Source: Hyphomicrobiales bacterium
GTDB lineage: Bacteria > Pseudomonadota > Alphaproteobacteria > Rhizobiales > Rhizobiaceae
Direction of reading: 5' to 3'
Assembly: GCA_900473915.1 (NCBI GenBank)
Contig: UCNG01000007.1
Span: forward strand, 122,254-186,253
Length of the DNA stretch: 64,000 nt
The translations under genes were made by a program, and so were the position numbers. A model generated the notes under the pieces. That model was not told where the DNA came from. It ran no database searches and saw only the letters and a program-made list of their open reading frames with translations. Shown here one piece after another: positions 41,510 through 50,786 of this stretch (positions within the stretch are counted from its first letter, which is position 1; each line of letters begins with the position of its first letter).

Positions 41510-42436
41510 TTGCGCAGTGAACAATCTATTCTTCAGCTCTCAATAGCAGTTACTATATTCGTTGCTGGGTTCGGCGTTGTGTTCGGCCTGCTATCTGGAT
41601 CATTTTCTATCGTATTCGATGGCGTTTACATGCTTGCCGATGCGGCCATGAGCGGGTTAGCCCTTCTCGTTTCACGCCTCATCGCGCTCTCTGCCTTGCC
41701 TGAGCAGCCACGCGGAAGATTGCGTGATCGATTCACGATGGGCTTCTGGCATCTGGAGCCCATGGTGCTTGGCCTCAATGGCATGATGCTGACCGGCGTT
41801 GCGATCTACGCGCTTATCAATGCAATCGGCAGCCTGATGGTTGGCGGACGCGATCTTGAATTCAGCTATGCGACTTTCTATGCGGTCGTCGCACTCATCG
41901 CCTGCCTTGGCATGGCGTGGTTCGAAATGCGCGCAAACCGCACATTGAAGTCGGATTTCGTGGCGCTCGACGCCAAAGCCTGGATCATGTCGGGCGGAAT
42001 TACCGCAGCGCTTTTGATCGCCTTCTCGATTGGTGATGCCATTGAGAATACGGAGCTTGGCTGGCTGACGCCGTATATCGATCCCGCAGTTCTGGCGGTT
42101 GTTTGCCTTGTCATCATTCCCATGCCGATCGGCACGATCAAACAGGCGTTGGCCGACATTTTCCTAGTCACCCCTGCGGACCTCAAACAGCATGTCGACA
42201 GGATTGCCGAAGAGTTCGTCAAGCGCCACGGTTTCCTGTCATACCGCGCTTATGTCGCCAAAGTTGGCCGCGGCAAGCAGATCGAGCTTTACTTCATCGT
42301 TCCCCCCGATCTTCCGCCGCGAAAGCTTGAGGAATGGGACGCATTGCGCGACGAGATCGGCGATGCGCTCGGCGGCGAAGGACCGGACCGATGGCTGACC
42401 ATCGCCTTTACCACGGATGTTGAGTGGGCCGTGTGA
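41510..42436 (+). CDS. Cation diffusion facilitator family protein
   Basis: A 308-residue CDF transporter with six transmembrane helices and a short C-terminal cytoplasmic domain. FDGVYMLADAAMSG (about residues 37-50) and DFVALDAKAWIMSG (about 148-161) carry the acidic metal-site residues of helices 2 and 5. The histidine-aspartate pairs of zinc members are not obvious, so iron or manganese, or a non-canonical substrate, is possible. The start is a TTG at 41510, with GGAG nine bases ahead. No linked regulator. It stands alone between thuR and the convergent ABC gene. Confidence 0.8.
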   Translation: MRSEQSILQLSIAVTIFVAGFGVVFGLLSGSFSIVFDGVYMLADAAMSGLALLVSRLIALSALPEQPRGRLRDRFTMGFWHLEPMVLGLNGMMLTGVAIYALINAIGSLMVGGRDLEFSYATFYAVVALIACLGMAWFEMRANRTLKSDFVALDAKAWIMSGGITAALLIAFSIGDAIENTELGWLTPYIDPAVLAVVCLVIIPMPIGTIKQALADIFLVTPADLKQHVDRIAEEFVKRHGFLSYRAYVAKVGRGKQIELYFIVPPDLPPRKLEEWDALRDEIGDALGGEGPDRWLTIAFTTDVEWAV

Positions 42437-42453
42437 TCCTAGGCTGTAGTGCT

Positions 42454-44361
42454 TTATTCCGCGGCGATGAGGGGCGTTTCCACAACCGCATCCGGCATGG
42501 TATCGAAATGGACCGGACGCAGCGAAACATAGCCGTTTCGAATATCCAGCACATGGGAATAGACCTCTTCGCCGTCTTCGAGCAGCGGCAGCTTTTCCTC
42601 ATGCATGATGCTGATGACGATGGCCTGCGGACAGCGCGTCTTCAGCGCTTCATGGAAACGCATTTTCGAAGCCGGATCGAGTGCGCCGGTCGCTTCATCA
42701 AGGAAGATGATCGACGGCTTATGCAAGAGAATGCGCGCCAGCACGATCTTCTGCTTCTGTCCGCCGGACAGGATCATGTCCCACGGCGCGCCGCCCGCAT
42801 CCGGGTCGTTCATGCGCTCGATGAACTCGCCCAACCCCGCTTCATGCAGTACGGCGGCGACGGCCAGATCGCTGAACAGGCTTTCATCGGCAGGCAGGGC
42901 GACAAGCTGTTTCAGTGTGACGGAAGGAAACTTGGCCTCCTGCGTCGCATAAAGCGAGGTGGCGTTCTGCGGATAGATGATATCGCCGGTGCCATAGGGC
43001 CACAGGCCGTTGAGTGCCTTCATGAATGAAGTTTTGCCCGAGCCGGATTCACCCCGCATGTAAACCCAATCGCCCGCGCGAATGTTGATCACGCCGGAGC
43101 GCAGGAACGGCGCTTCACTGTCCGGTCCCTGCATAAGGGTGAGATTGCGCACCGACAGGCCAAAGCGCGGATGCTGCTCGGCGAAAGCGAAGCGGTTGAT
43201 GCCCGACCGGCTGTAGAATTCAGCCGGTTCCTGAACATTTTCGATGGCTTGCGCCAGCCCCGTCACGCGGCCCGCATTGGCACGCAGATTGGCAATCGCA
43301 GGCATGACCTGAATGAACCATGAGCAATCGTTGATCATTGCCGCGACCAGTTCCGCGCCCGTCACATAACTACGGAAGCTGACCGAGCCGCTCATATAGG
43401 GCAGAAGACCCGGAACATAGGCAACGATACGGTTCGAGAGAAAGCCATAGGCCTGCGAGAAGGCAAGATAGGCGGCATCGAAACGGTTGAGCCGGTTCCA
43501 GGTGCCGTCGACATCCTTGTAGAGACGGTCGTTGACCGAGCGCTGCACGGCCTCACCGCCGGAGGCGGAAATCTGGAAGCTGCGGCGCAAAAGCGTCGTC
43601 CATTCGCCACGATAGGAGCCTTCGGCCTTCTGGATGCCGAGATTGAGCCGCTCCAGACGCTTGCCGATCTTGATGGCGACCAGCGTGCCGAGCGGGACAT
43701 AGACCACGATTGCCGCAAAGGCCAGAACGGCGCTGCCATAGCTGCCGAGGAAATCCAGCCCGTCCACATGGGTGGACATCTCAATCAGCTTCTGACCGAT
43801 GAAGAAAGCGGACAGGAACACGCCGACAATGCCCATGACGAGGCCAATGGCACCGCCGGTCATCCCCTTGATCGATTCCTGCAGGCGCTGATCGATATTG
43901 TCGGGCTGGTCCTTGCCCCTGCCCTGCTGCAAATGGAAATGCGTGTGCCTGCCGTTCAACAGTGCGGTGGAGAACTGGTCGTTCAGCCATTTGCGCCATT
44001 TGCGATGCAGCGTGGTGGACAGGAAATGGCGGGAACCGACCAGCATCACATCCTTTGCCAGCATCAGCAGAACAAGAATGCCCGCATTCGCCGCTATCGT
44101 CATGAGAGGGTGCTGAACAGGCGCGGTGTTGACATTGACGATGGAGTTCATGAGCAAGCCGGAAGCCTCGGCCACCCAAACGGTGGTCTTGCTTACGAAA
44201 GCCGTCATCAGAAAAATTGCGAGGGTAAGTCCCCAGGCTTCCTTCCAGCGGTCGGAAACCCAATAGGCGCGCATCAGCCCCCAGAACGACGTCATGTCAG
44301 CCACGGCAGACCTTCCCCTTGCCTGCAAGGATTGCTGTCTGGTCTGCCGGTTTGTGTCCAA
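42454..44361 (-). CDS. SbmA/BacA-like ABC transporter, fused permease-ATPase (YddA type)
   Basis: A 635-residue ABC half-transporter. Residues 40-380 are a membrane domain of the SbmA/BacA family with WGLMRAYWVSDRWKEAWGL at its start and LHRKWRKWLNDQF (about 125-137), a family block. Residues 400-620 are the ATPase: GESGSGKTS Walker A, LSGGQKQKIVLARILLHKP signature, IIFLDEATGALDP Walker B. BacA-type proteins import peptides and affect very-long-chain fatty acids of lipid A in Brucella and rhizobia; this ATPase-linked form (COG4178) is the separate YddA/BclA-like group, which can transport antimicrobial peptides. A TetR-like palindrome lies upstream. Confidence 0.85.
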   Translation of the reverse strand: MDTNRQTRQQSLQARGRSAVADMTSFWGLMRAYWVSDRWKEAWGLTLAIFLMTAFVSKTTVWVAEASGLLMNSIVNVNTAPVQHPLMTIAANAGILVLLMLAKDVMLVGSRHFLSTTLHRKWRKWLNDQFSTALLNGRHTHFHLQQGRGKDQPDNIDQRLQESIKGMTGGAIGLVMGIVGVFLSAFFIGQKLIEMSTHVDGLDFLGSYGSAVLAFAAIVVYVPLGTLVAIKIGKRLERLNLGIQKAEGSYRGEWTTLLRRSFQISASGGEAVQRSVNDRLYKDVDGTWNRLNRFDAAYLAFSQAYGFLSNRIVAYVPGLLPYMSGSVSFRSYVTGAELVAAMINDCSWFIQVMPAIANLRANAGRVTGLAQAIENVQEPAEFYSRSGINRFAFAEQHPRFGLSVRNLTLMQGPDSEAPFLRSGVINIRAGDWVYMRGESGSGKTSFMKALNGLWPYGTGDIIYPQNATSLYATQEAKFPSVTLKQLVALPADESLFSDLAVAAVLHEAGLGEFIERMNDPDAGGAPWDMILSGGQKQKIVLARILLHKPSIIFLDEATGALDPASKMRFHEALKTRCPQAIVISIMHEEKLPLLEDGEEVYSHVLDIRNGYVSLRPVHFDTMPDAVVETPLIAAE

Positions 44362-44386
44362 TCCACACCTCGTTCGTCATCAAGAA

Positions 44387-44405
44387 ATGTAACGCTGTGT
44401 TACAT
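44387..44405 (-). promoter_or_regulatory. Palindrome upstream of the BacA-like ABC gene
   Basis: ATGTAAC (44387-44393) and GTTACAT (44399-44405) are perfect 7-bp arms with a five-base spacer, 26 bases before the start. A looser GTTAACACAATGTTAA follows at about 44423-44438. A TetR- or GntR-type repressor is suggested; none is adjacent. Confidence 0.4.
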
Positions 44406-44604
44406 ATTGCAACAAACTGTGGTTAACACAATGTTAATAGTCAACACAAAACCGGAGCAACAGCCCGTGAACCAATAGCAGTTCACGCACAACGATTTGA
44501 AATCGCTCGCCTATCAACAAACGTATTTTTTTGCTGAACAGACTGTTTCACGCGGAAAATGCCGGGGTAGAACCGCACATGTCGCGTGATTCCGGGCGAA
44601 GGAC

Positions 44605-45522
44605 CTATTGTGCCGCCAGATAGGACTGGAGCGGCGGCACCACATAATCAAGGAAAACGCGGACCCGCTGCGGCAGGCGAGCGCCGCCCAGAAACACGGC
44701 ATGCACATCTTCCAGATCATTCTCGACAGCGTCGGCGAGAACCTCCACCAATGCGCCGGAAGCAAGGTCGTTGCGCGCGTGAAAATCAGCGATCCGTGCA
44801 AGTCCCAGCCCGGCAACCGCCATGCGGCGGACGGTTTCGCCATTATTGGCCAGAAGCGATCCGTAAACGGCGCGGTCCACGATCCGCCCGCTTTCCTTCA
44901 GCGGCCAGACCGGCGCGGCGCGGCGGAAATTGAAACCGATGCAATTGTGATCCGCGAGATCATCAACGGTCATGGGCGTGCCGTGACGCGCCAGATAGGA
45001 CGGCGCGGCCAGAATCTTGCGTCGGGCGACCCCGAGCTTGCGCGCCGTCATGCTGGAATTGGGGAGGGTTCCGATGCGAAAGGCCACATCGGTACGATCG
45101 AGATAAAGGTCGACCAGTTCGTCAGAGAGCGACAGGTCGATCACGATATTCGGATAGGCGGCGAAGAAGTCCGGCAAAAGCGGCTCCAGCGCCAGCGTTC
45201 CCAATGCGACGGAAGCATTGACGCGCACCGTGCCGCCGGTGCTTGCGGAACCTTGCGAAAGCTCGCGTTCAACCTCCTCGAAATCGCGCAGCAATCCCTG
45301 GCTGCGTTCGTAATAAATCTGCCCCTCGCTCGTCAGCGACAGGCGTCGGGAGGAGCGCTCCAGCAGCCGCACGCCGAGCCTCGCCTCGATGCGCGATATG
45401 AGCTTGCTGATGGTCGAAGGATTCATGCGCAGAAGGCGCGCGGCCTCCGAGAAGCTGCCCGCTTCCACAACCCGCATAAAAACCTGCATTTCGCCGATGC
45501 GATTGTCCATCGCCCGCTCCAT
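44605..45522 (-). CDS. LysR-type regulator, divergent from the aldo-keto reductase
   Basis: A 305-residue LysR regulator. The HTH is GSFSEAARLLRMNPSTISKLISRIEARLGVRLLERSSRRLSLT (about 22-64), followed by the effector domain. The AaeR/CrgA-like wording LLRMNPSTISKLISRIE and the neighbour pair suggest control of the divergent reductase and MFS genes. 201 bases separate it from the reductase start. The ATG at 45522 might be replaced by the ATG four codons in, 45510. Confidence 0.8.
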   Translation of the reverse strand: MERAMDNRIGEMQVFMRVVEAGSFSEAARLLRMNPSTISKLISRIEARLGVRLLERSSRRLSLTSEGQIYYERSQGLLRDFEEVERELSQGSASTGGTVRVNASVALGTLALEPLLPDFFAAYPNIVIDLSLSDELVDLYLDRTDVAFRIGTLPNSSMTARKLGVARRKILAAPSYLARHGTPMTVDDLADHNCIGFNFRRAAPVWPLKESGRIVDRAVYGSLLANNGETVRRMAVAGLGLARIADFHARNDLASGALVEVLADAVENDLEDVHAVFLGGARLPQRVRVFLDYVVPPLQSYLAAQ

Positions 45523-45723
45523 CTGTGAAATCGTTTCACAGATAATGTGGATTTCGAGCGGATTTTCAAGTCCGCGCGACTATCCTATTTGTGCTGCACG
45601 AGATCAAGGCTGACCGGATCGTCCGGACAGAATCGGCATCTGCAAATTGAGAGCCCGAAGCATAAGCCTCCCAAGCTCGCGCAATTGACGCGATACGCCG
45701 AAGGCCAATCGACAGGAGATACT

Positions 45724-46548
45724 ATGAAAATCGTAAACGCACATGGCGCGGCCATACCAGCGCTCGGCTTTGGTGTTTTCCGCATGACGGACGCCGAAGT
45801 GGAAAGCGTTGTCCCGGCGGCGCTGGAAGCTGGCTTCCGCCACTTCGACACCGCGCAGATCTATCAGAACGAAGCCGCCCTCGGGCGCGCCTTGCAAAAG
45901 GCCGGCGCCAAGCGCGACGAGCTGTTCCTGACCACAAAGGTCTGGGTCGATAATTACAGCCCGGGAAAATTTGCAGCTTCCGTCGATGAAAGCCTCGACA
46001 AGCTGAAGGTCGATCAGGTCGACCTCCTGCTTCTGCACTGGCCCGCCGACAAGGTGGCGATTGCCGACCAGGTCGAGATGCTCAATGCCGTGCATGCAGC
46101 AGGCAAGACCCGCTTCATCGGCGTCAGCAACCAGAACGTCGCGCAGATGAAGGAATCTGTCCAGAAAAGCCGCGCACCTATCGTGACCAACCAGATCGAG
46201 GTTCATCCCTATCTCGACCAGAGCACGGTCGCACAGGCCGCGAAAGCTGCGGGCGTTGCCATCTCCGCCTATTACGGCATGGCCGATGGCGCAGTGCCGC
46301 GCGATGCGGTACTTCAGGCCATTGGCGCAAAATATGGCAAGTCCGCCGCTCAGGTTGGGCTTCGCTGGCTGATCGAACAGGGTTTTGTCGCCCTTTCCAA
46401 GACAGCCAAGCCTGAGCGCGTGGCAGAGAATTTCAATGTCTTCGACTTTGAACTCGCCGCAGAAGACATGGCCGCTATGGCAAAGCTTGCACGCCCCAAT
46501 GGTCGCATCGTCAGCCCCGAAGGTCTGGCGCCCGTCTGGGACAAATAG
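45724..46548 (+). CDS. Aldo/keto reductase
   Basis: A 274-residue NADPH-dependent reductase of the 2,5-diketo-D-gluconate reductase type. The catalytic tetrad is visible: Asp and Tyr in FDTAQIYQNE (about 39-48), Lys in TTKVW (about 71-75), His in LLLLHWP (about 102-108). IPALGFGVFRM is the usual opening. AGGAG lies five to eight bases before the ATG at 45724; an in-frame reading from 45547 is not supported. It is followed by the MFS gene after ten bases. Confidence 0.85.
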   Translation: MKIVNAHGAAIPALGFGVFRMTDAEVESVVPAALEAGFRHFDTAQIYQNEAALGRALQKAGAKRDELFLTTKVWVDNYSPGKFAASVDESLDKLKVDQVDLLLLHWPADKVAIADQVEMLNAVHAAGKTRFIGVSNQNVAQMKESVQKSRAPIVTNQIEVHPYLDQSTVAQAAKAAGVAISAYYGMADGAVPRDAVLQAIGAKYGKSAAQVGLRWLIEQGFVALSKTAKPERVAENFNVFDFELAAEDMAAMAKLARPNGRIVSPEGLAPVWDK

Positions 46549-46558
46549 GAATTTTATC

Positions 46559-47761
46559 ATGAGCGCTACACAGTCTCACGACAGCGCGACGAAGGCGGCC
46601 GGTTTCAACTGGCCGCTGCTCGCGCTTGCAATCGGTGCCTTTGGCATCGGCACCACCGAATTTTCACCGATGGGCCTTTTGCCCGTCATTGCGGACGGCG
46701 TTGACGTCTCCATCCCGACGGCTGGCCTGCTCGTCAGCGCCTATGCGGTCGGCGTGATGGTCGGCGCGCCGGTCATGACACTCGCCTTCGGGCGCTTCGG
46801 CAAGCGCACCGCGCTGATGCTGCTTATGGCCATATTCACGCTCGGCAACATCCTGTCCGCGCTCTCGCCGGATTACTGGACGCTTCTGGCTGCGCGCCTC
46901 GTGACCAGCCTCAATCACGGCGCGTTCTTCGGCCTTGGCTCCGTCGTCGCGGCCAGCGTCGTGCCGCCTGAAAAGCGCGCCAGCGCCGTCGCCACCATGT
47001 TCATGGGCCTGACGATCGCCAATATTGGCGGCGTTCCGGCGGCAACCTGGGTCGGTCAGCAGATCGGCTGGCGCATGTCCTTTGCCGGCACTGCCGTTCT
47101 GGGCCTCGTCACGATCACCGCGCTTTGGCTCGCCCTGCCACGCGGCGAAGCAGGCAAGATGCCGAATGTCGGCCAGGAACTTCGCGTTCTCGTGCGCCCG
47201 ACAGTGCTCATGTCGCTGGCAACAACCGTCATGGGCGCAGGCGCCATGTTCACGCTCTACACCTTTGTCGCGCCGGTTCTGACCGAACTGACCCACGCAT
47301 CGGAAAGCTTCGTGACGCTGGCGCTGGTTCTCATTGGCCTTGGCTTCACCATCGGCAATGCGCTTGGCGGACGTCTCGCCGACTGGTCGCTTGATGGTGC
47401 GACGCGCATCTTCCTTGTTGCGCTTGCGATCATCAGCCTCGCACTGCCGCTGGTGCTTACCAGCCATATCGGTGCCGCCATTGGTCTCGTTGCATGGGGC
47501 GCGGCAGCCTTCGCCATCGTGCCGCCGGTTCAGACCCGCGTCATGCAGGCCGCTTCGGAAGCGCCGGGACTGGCATCGTCGATCAATATCGGCGCGTTCA
47601 ATCTCGGCAATGCCGTCGGCGCGGCACTGGGCAGCGGCGTTATCAGCCTTGGTTTTGGCTATGCCGCGATACCGGTAGCCGGTGGCCTTCTGGCAGCGGC
47701 GGGCCTGCTGTTCACGCTGTCCCGCCGTCCGAAAACAGCGCTGGCTCCTTCAGCCTGCTAA
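46559..47761 (+). CDS. MFS transporter (DHA1, sugar/purine efflux-like)
   Basis: A 400-residue twelve-helix MFS protein. FGIGTTEFSPMGLLPVIADGVDVSIPTAGLLVSAYAVGVMVGAPVM is the AraJ/SotB/PbuE-type first pair of helices, with GRFGKRTALML as the A motif. The ATG at 46559 is ten bases after the reductase stop; both probably share one transcript under the divergent LysR regulator, for detoxification and export of a reactive carbonyl or sugar compound. Its stop codon overlaps by four bases that of the convergent permease gene (47758). Confidence 0.85.
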   Translation: MSATQSHDSATKAAGFNWPLLALAIGAFGIGTTEFSPMGLLPVIADGVDVSIPTAGLLVSAYAVGVMVGAPVMTLAFGRFGKRTALMLLMAIFTLGNILSALSPDYWTLLAARLVTSLNHGAFFGLGSVVAASVVPPEKRASAVATMFMGLTIANIGGVPAATWVGQQIGWRMSFAGTAVLGLVTITALWLALPRGEAGKMPNVGQELRVLVRPTVLMSLATTVMGAGAMFTLYTFVAPVLTELTHASESFVTLALVLIGLGFTIGNALGGRLADWSLDGATRIFLVALAIISLALPLVLTSHIGAAIGLVAWGAAAFAIVPPVQTRVMQAASEAPGLASSINIGAFNLGNAVGAALGSGVISLGFGYAAIPVAGGLLAAAGLLFTLSRRPKTALAPSAC

Positions 47762-48897
47762 TCCAACGTTCGCCTGAAGCGCAGAAGCGCCAGCGACGCA
47801 AACAGGAACACGAAGAATATGAGGGCGTTCACCTCTCCGGCAATGTCGGAAAGGTGGGCGCCCTTCAGCATGACCGCCCGCACAATACGCAGGAAATGGG
47901 TCAGCGGGAAAATCTCCCCCAGCGTCTGCGCCCAATCCGGCATGCCCCGGAACGGAAACATGAAGCCCGACAGCATCAGCGAGGGCAGGAAGAAAAAGAA
48001 GGTCAGCTGCATGGCCTGCATCTGCGTGCGCGATACGGTCGAGATCGTATAGCCGAGCAGCACCAGCGACAGCACAAAGATCAGAACACAGGCCAGAAGC
48101 AGCGCCAGCGATCCGACGAACGGCACCCCGAACAGAAGTTTTGCCGCCGCCAGCACCACAACGACCTGCACGGCTCCCACCGCCAGAAACGGCAGCACCT
48201 TACCCAGCATGATTTCGGCAGGCGTTGCAGGCATGGCAAGCAGATTTTCCATGGTGCCGCGTTCCGTCTCTCGGGTCAGCGCCATGGCCGTCATCATCAC
48301 CATGGTCATTTGCAGGATCACGCCCAGAAGGCCCGGAACGATATTATATTGCGACACGCCTTCCGGGTTGTAACGCCGGTGCACAATGACCTGCAACTGA
48401 CTGCGCGCCGCATCAGCGGCCTCCGCCTGTCTGCCCTGCTCGCGCAAAAGCGCCTGACTTGCAACGGTGCCAAGCGTCGAGATCGCGCCACTGGCAACCG
48501 ATGGATCGGTCGCGTCGGCTTCGATCAGGATCTGCGGCTGCTCGCCAGCATCGACACGCCTTGCAAAATCGGACGGGATCGTCACCACGAAGGAAACGGC
48601 GCCACTGGCGATCAGCGCCTCAGCTTCCGCCGCACTTTGCACCACATGGTCGAACCGATAATAGCCGGTTGTTTCCAAAGCCGAAATCATCGCGCGCGTA
48701 TAGTGATCCTGGCTGGTCACAACCAGCGCGCTCGGCAGGCTTTTCGGATCGTTGTTGATGGCGAAACCAAACAGCAAAAGCTGCATCAGCGGCACGATCA
48801 GCATCATCGCGAAGGTTATGCGGTCGCGCCGCATCTGGATGAATTCCTTCATCAGCATCGCGCCAAGACGCTCGAACGAGAACCAGCCACCGCTCAT
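47758..48897 (-). CDS. ABC-2 type permease (YbhR/YhhJ-like)
   Basis: A 379-residue ABC-2 permease. Helix 1 follows a MKEFIQMRRDRITFAMMLIVPLMQLLLFGFAIN opening, a long extracytoplasmic domain of about 130 residues comes next, then five helices, with ALTRETERGTMENLLAMPATPAEIMLGKVLPF (about 214-245) as the conserved coupling block and FPLTHFLRIVRAVMLKG near the end. In the E. coli ybhGFSR system there are two such permeases; here only one follows the ATPase, so it should act as a homodimer. It overlaps the ATPase gene by four bases. Confidence 0.85.
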   Translation of the reverse strand: MSGGWFSFERLGAMLMKEFIQMRRDRITFAMMLIVPLMQLLLFGFAINNDPKSLPSALVVTSQDHYTRAMISALETTGYYRFDHVVQSAAEAEALIASGAVSFVVTIPSDFARRVDAGEQPQILIEADATDPSVASGAISTLGTVASQALLREQGRQAEAADAARSQLQVIVHRRYNPEGVSQYNIVPGLLGVILQMTMVMMTAMALTRETERGTMENLLAMPATPAEIMLGKVLPFLAVGAVQVVVVLAAAKLLFGVPFVGSLALLLACVLIFVLSLVLLGYTISTVSRTQMQAMQLTFFFFLPSLMLSGFMFPFRGMPDWAQTLGEIFPLTHFLRIVRAVMLKGAHLSDIAGEVNALIFFVFLFASLALLRFRRTLD

Positions 48898-49829
48898 GAT
48901 GGGCCGTCCTTCGCCATATTGTCCTCGGCACTGGCCATGAACTGAATGAAGACATCCTCAAGGCTGGTTTCGCCCGGCTCGACTCTGATCCCGTCGCGCT
49001 GCCTGATTTTTTCCAGCGCCTTTTCAAGCTTCGCCCGGTCGGAGCCCACCACATGCAGCGTCGCGCCAAAAGGAGCCACCTGCTCCACGCCCGGTTCGCC
49101 TTCCAGTATGCGCGCAATTTCGCCAAGGCGCGGACCATCGACGATGAAGGTCGAAAGCCCGGCCTTGTCGATCACTTCCTGCACAGTGCCAGTGGCCAGA
49201 AGCTTGCCATATGAAATATAGCTGATGCGATGACAGCGTTCGGCTTCATCCATGTAATGGGTCGAAACCAGCACGGTCAGACCACCATCGGCGAGACGAT
49301 GAATCTCGTCCCAGAAATCGCGTCGCGCCTTGGGATCGACGCCTGCGGTCGGTTCGTCCAGCAACAGAAGTTTCGGCTTGTGCATGATGCAGGCGGCAAG
49401 CGCCAGCCGCTGTTTCCAGCCGCCGGACAGCGTTCCCGCCAGCTGGTTGCCACGCGAGGTCAATCCCAGTTCCTCAAGCGTGCGCGCCACATGCTCCTTC
49501 ACTGGCTTCAACCGGTAGAGCCGGGCGACAAATTCGAGATTTTCGGCAATGGTCAGGTCTTCATAGAAGGAAAAGCGCTGCGTCATATATCCGACCTCGC
49601 GCTTGATCTTCAGCCCTTCCGTGCGAAGATCGTAACCCAGCACTTCGCCCTCGCCCTCATCGGGCGTCAGCAATCCGCACATCATGCGAATGGTGGTGGT
49701 CTTGCCGGAGCCATTCGGCCCCAGAAAGCCGACAATTTCGCCCTCGGCCACCGACATGCTTACATGATCGACGACAGTGGCATCGCCGAAACGCTTGACG
49801 AGACCTTTGACATCGATGGCGTTCGCCAT
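48894..49829 (-). CDS. ABC transporter ATP-binding protein (YbhF-like, single domain)
   Basis: A 311-residue ATPase. Walker A GPNGSGKTT (about 37-45), signature LSGGWKQRLALAACIMHKP (about 136-154), Walker B LLLLDEPTAGVDP. The last 80 residues are the DUF4162-like tail. E. coli YbhF has two ATPase domains; this one has one. It lies 12 bases after the HlyD gene and overlaps the permease gene. Confidence 0.85.
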   Translation of the reverse strand: MANAIDVKGLVKRFGDATVVDHVSMSVAEGEIVGFLGPNGSGKTTTIRMMCGLLTPDEGEGEVLGYDLRTEGLKIKREVGYMTQRFSFYEDLTIAENLEFVARLYRLKPVKEHVARTLEELGLTSRGNQLAGTLSGGWKQRLALAACIMHKPKLLLLDEPTAGVDPKARRDFWDEIHRLADGGLTVLVSTHYMDEAERCHRISYISYGKLLATGTVQEVIDKAGLSTFIVDGPRLGEIARILEGEPGVEQVAPFGATLHVVGSDRAKLEKALEKIRQRDGIRVEPGETSLEDVFIQFMASAEDNMAKDGPS

Positions 49830-49841
49830 TGCCGCCTCCGC

Positions 49842-50786
49842 CTATTGCGAAGCCAGATCGACATCCACGATCTGGCCGGGCTGGAGAGGCGATGCGGGAT
49901 CGACGGGATGCGCCTCAACGAGATAAACCAGCTTCTGGCGCGTTTCGAGCGAGTAGATCACCGGCGGCGTGAATTCAGGGTCGGGCGAGACATAGCTCAC
50001 ACGGGCCTGAAGCCCGGGCGCGCAACCGTCGCATCGCACCGACAGCATATCGCCCGTCCGCACCGCCGCGAACTTGTCTTCCGGTATATAGACTTTCAGC
50101 TTCACCGCACCGTCCGGCAGCATTGTCAGCACCGGCGCGGAGGGACCGGCAATATCGCCGGGATTGCGGATGACATCGGTGACGCGCCCGGCGGCAGGCG
50201 CTTCAATCGTTCGCTTGGCGAGATGCCAGCGGGCGGAGTCGAGCTGCGCTTCGGCGCTTTTGACGGCATTTTCCGCCGCCTTGATGGTTTCAGGTCTGGC
50301 GGGAAGCCGCCCCACCGCCAGATTGGACGTCGCCTGATTGATGGCAGCTTCCGCCACCTCCACCTTGGTCGCCGCGTCGTCAAGCTGCGCCTGCGTCATT
50401 ACCCCGCGCTTCGTCAGGTCCCGCGTGCGCAACAGCGTGCGCCGCGCATCGTCGGCCTGCGCCCTCGCCGTCCTGACCGCCGCTTCCAGAACGGCAATCT
50501 CATCGGGACGCTTGCCGACCTGCAAATCCGCCAGTTGGGCGCGTGCCTGCGCCAGCGCCGCCTCGGCCTGCGCGACCGCAATCCTTGCGTCTGCATCTTC
50601 GGTCTGTGCTATCGGCTTGCCCGGCTCGACACGATCACCACGCCTGACGGCCACGGACTGAACCCGTGCCACTTCCAACGGCGCGAGCTGCACAAACTCC
50701 CCTTCCACATAGCCAACCGCAAGGGGCTGCGTGCTGCACGCTGCAAAAAGATAGGAAGCGAAAGGGAGAATGCACAGGACACTCAT
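49842..50786 (-). CDS. HlyD-family membrane fusion protein (YbhG-like)
   Basis: A 314-residue periplasmic adaptor. A hydrophobic N-terminus ends in FAAC, near a lipobox, so it may be a lipoprotein anchored at Cys16. Then comes a biotinyl-lipoyl half (VQSVAVRRGDRVEPGKPIAQTED), a coiled-coil hairpin of about 110 alanine-rich residues, the second lipoyl half (TIEAPAAGRVTDVIRNPGDIAG) and a beta-barrel. It links the ABC-2 pump to an outer-membrane channel encoded elsewhere. Its ATG overlaps the TetR gene by four bases. Confidence 0.85.
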   Translation of the reverse strand: MSVLCILPFASYLFAACSTQPLAVGYVEGEFVQLAPLEVARVQSVAVRRGDRVEPGKPIAQTEDADARIAVAQAEAALAQARAQLADLQVGKRPDEIAVLEAAVRTARAQADDARRTLLRTRDLTKRGVMTQAQLDDAATKVEVAEAAINQATSNLAVGRLPARPETIKAAENAVKSAEAQLDSARWHLAKRTIEAPAAGRVTDVIRNPGDIAGPSAPVLTMLPDGAVKLKVYIPEDKFAAVRTGDMLSVRCDGCAPGLQARVSYVSPDPEFTPPVIYSLETRQKLVYLVEAHPVDPASPLQPGQIVDVDLASQ

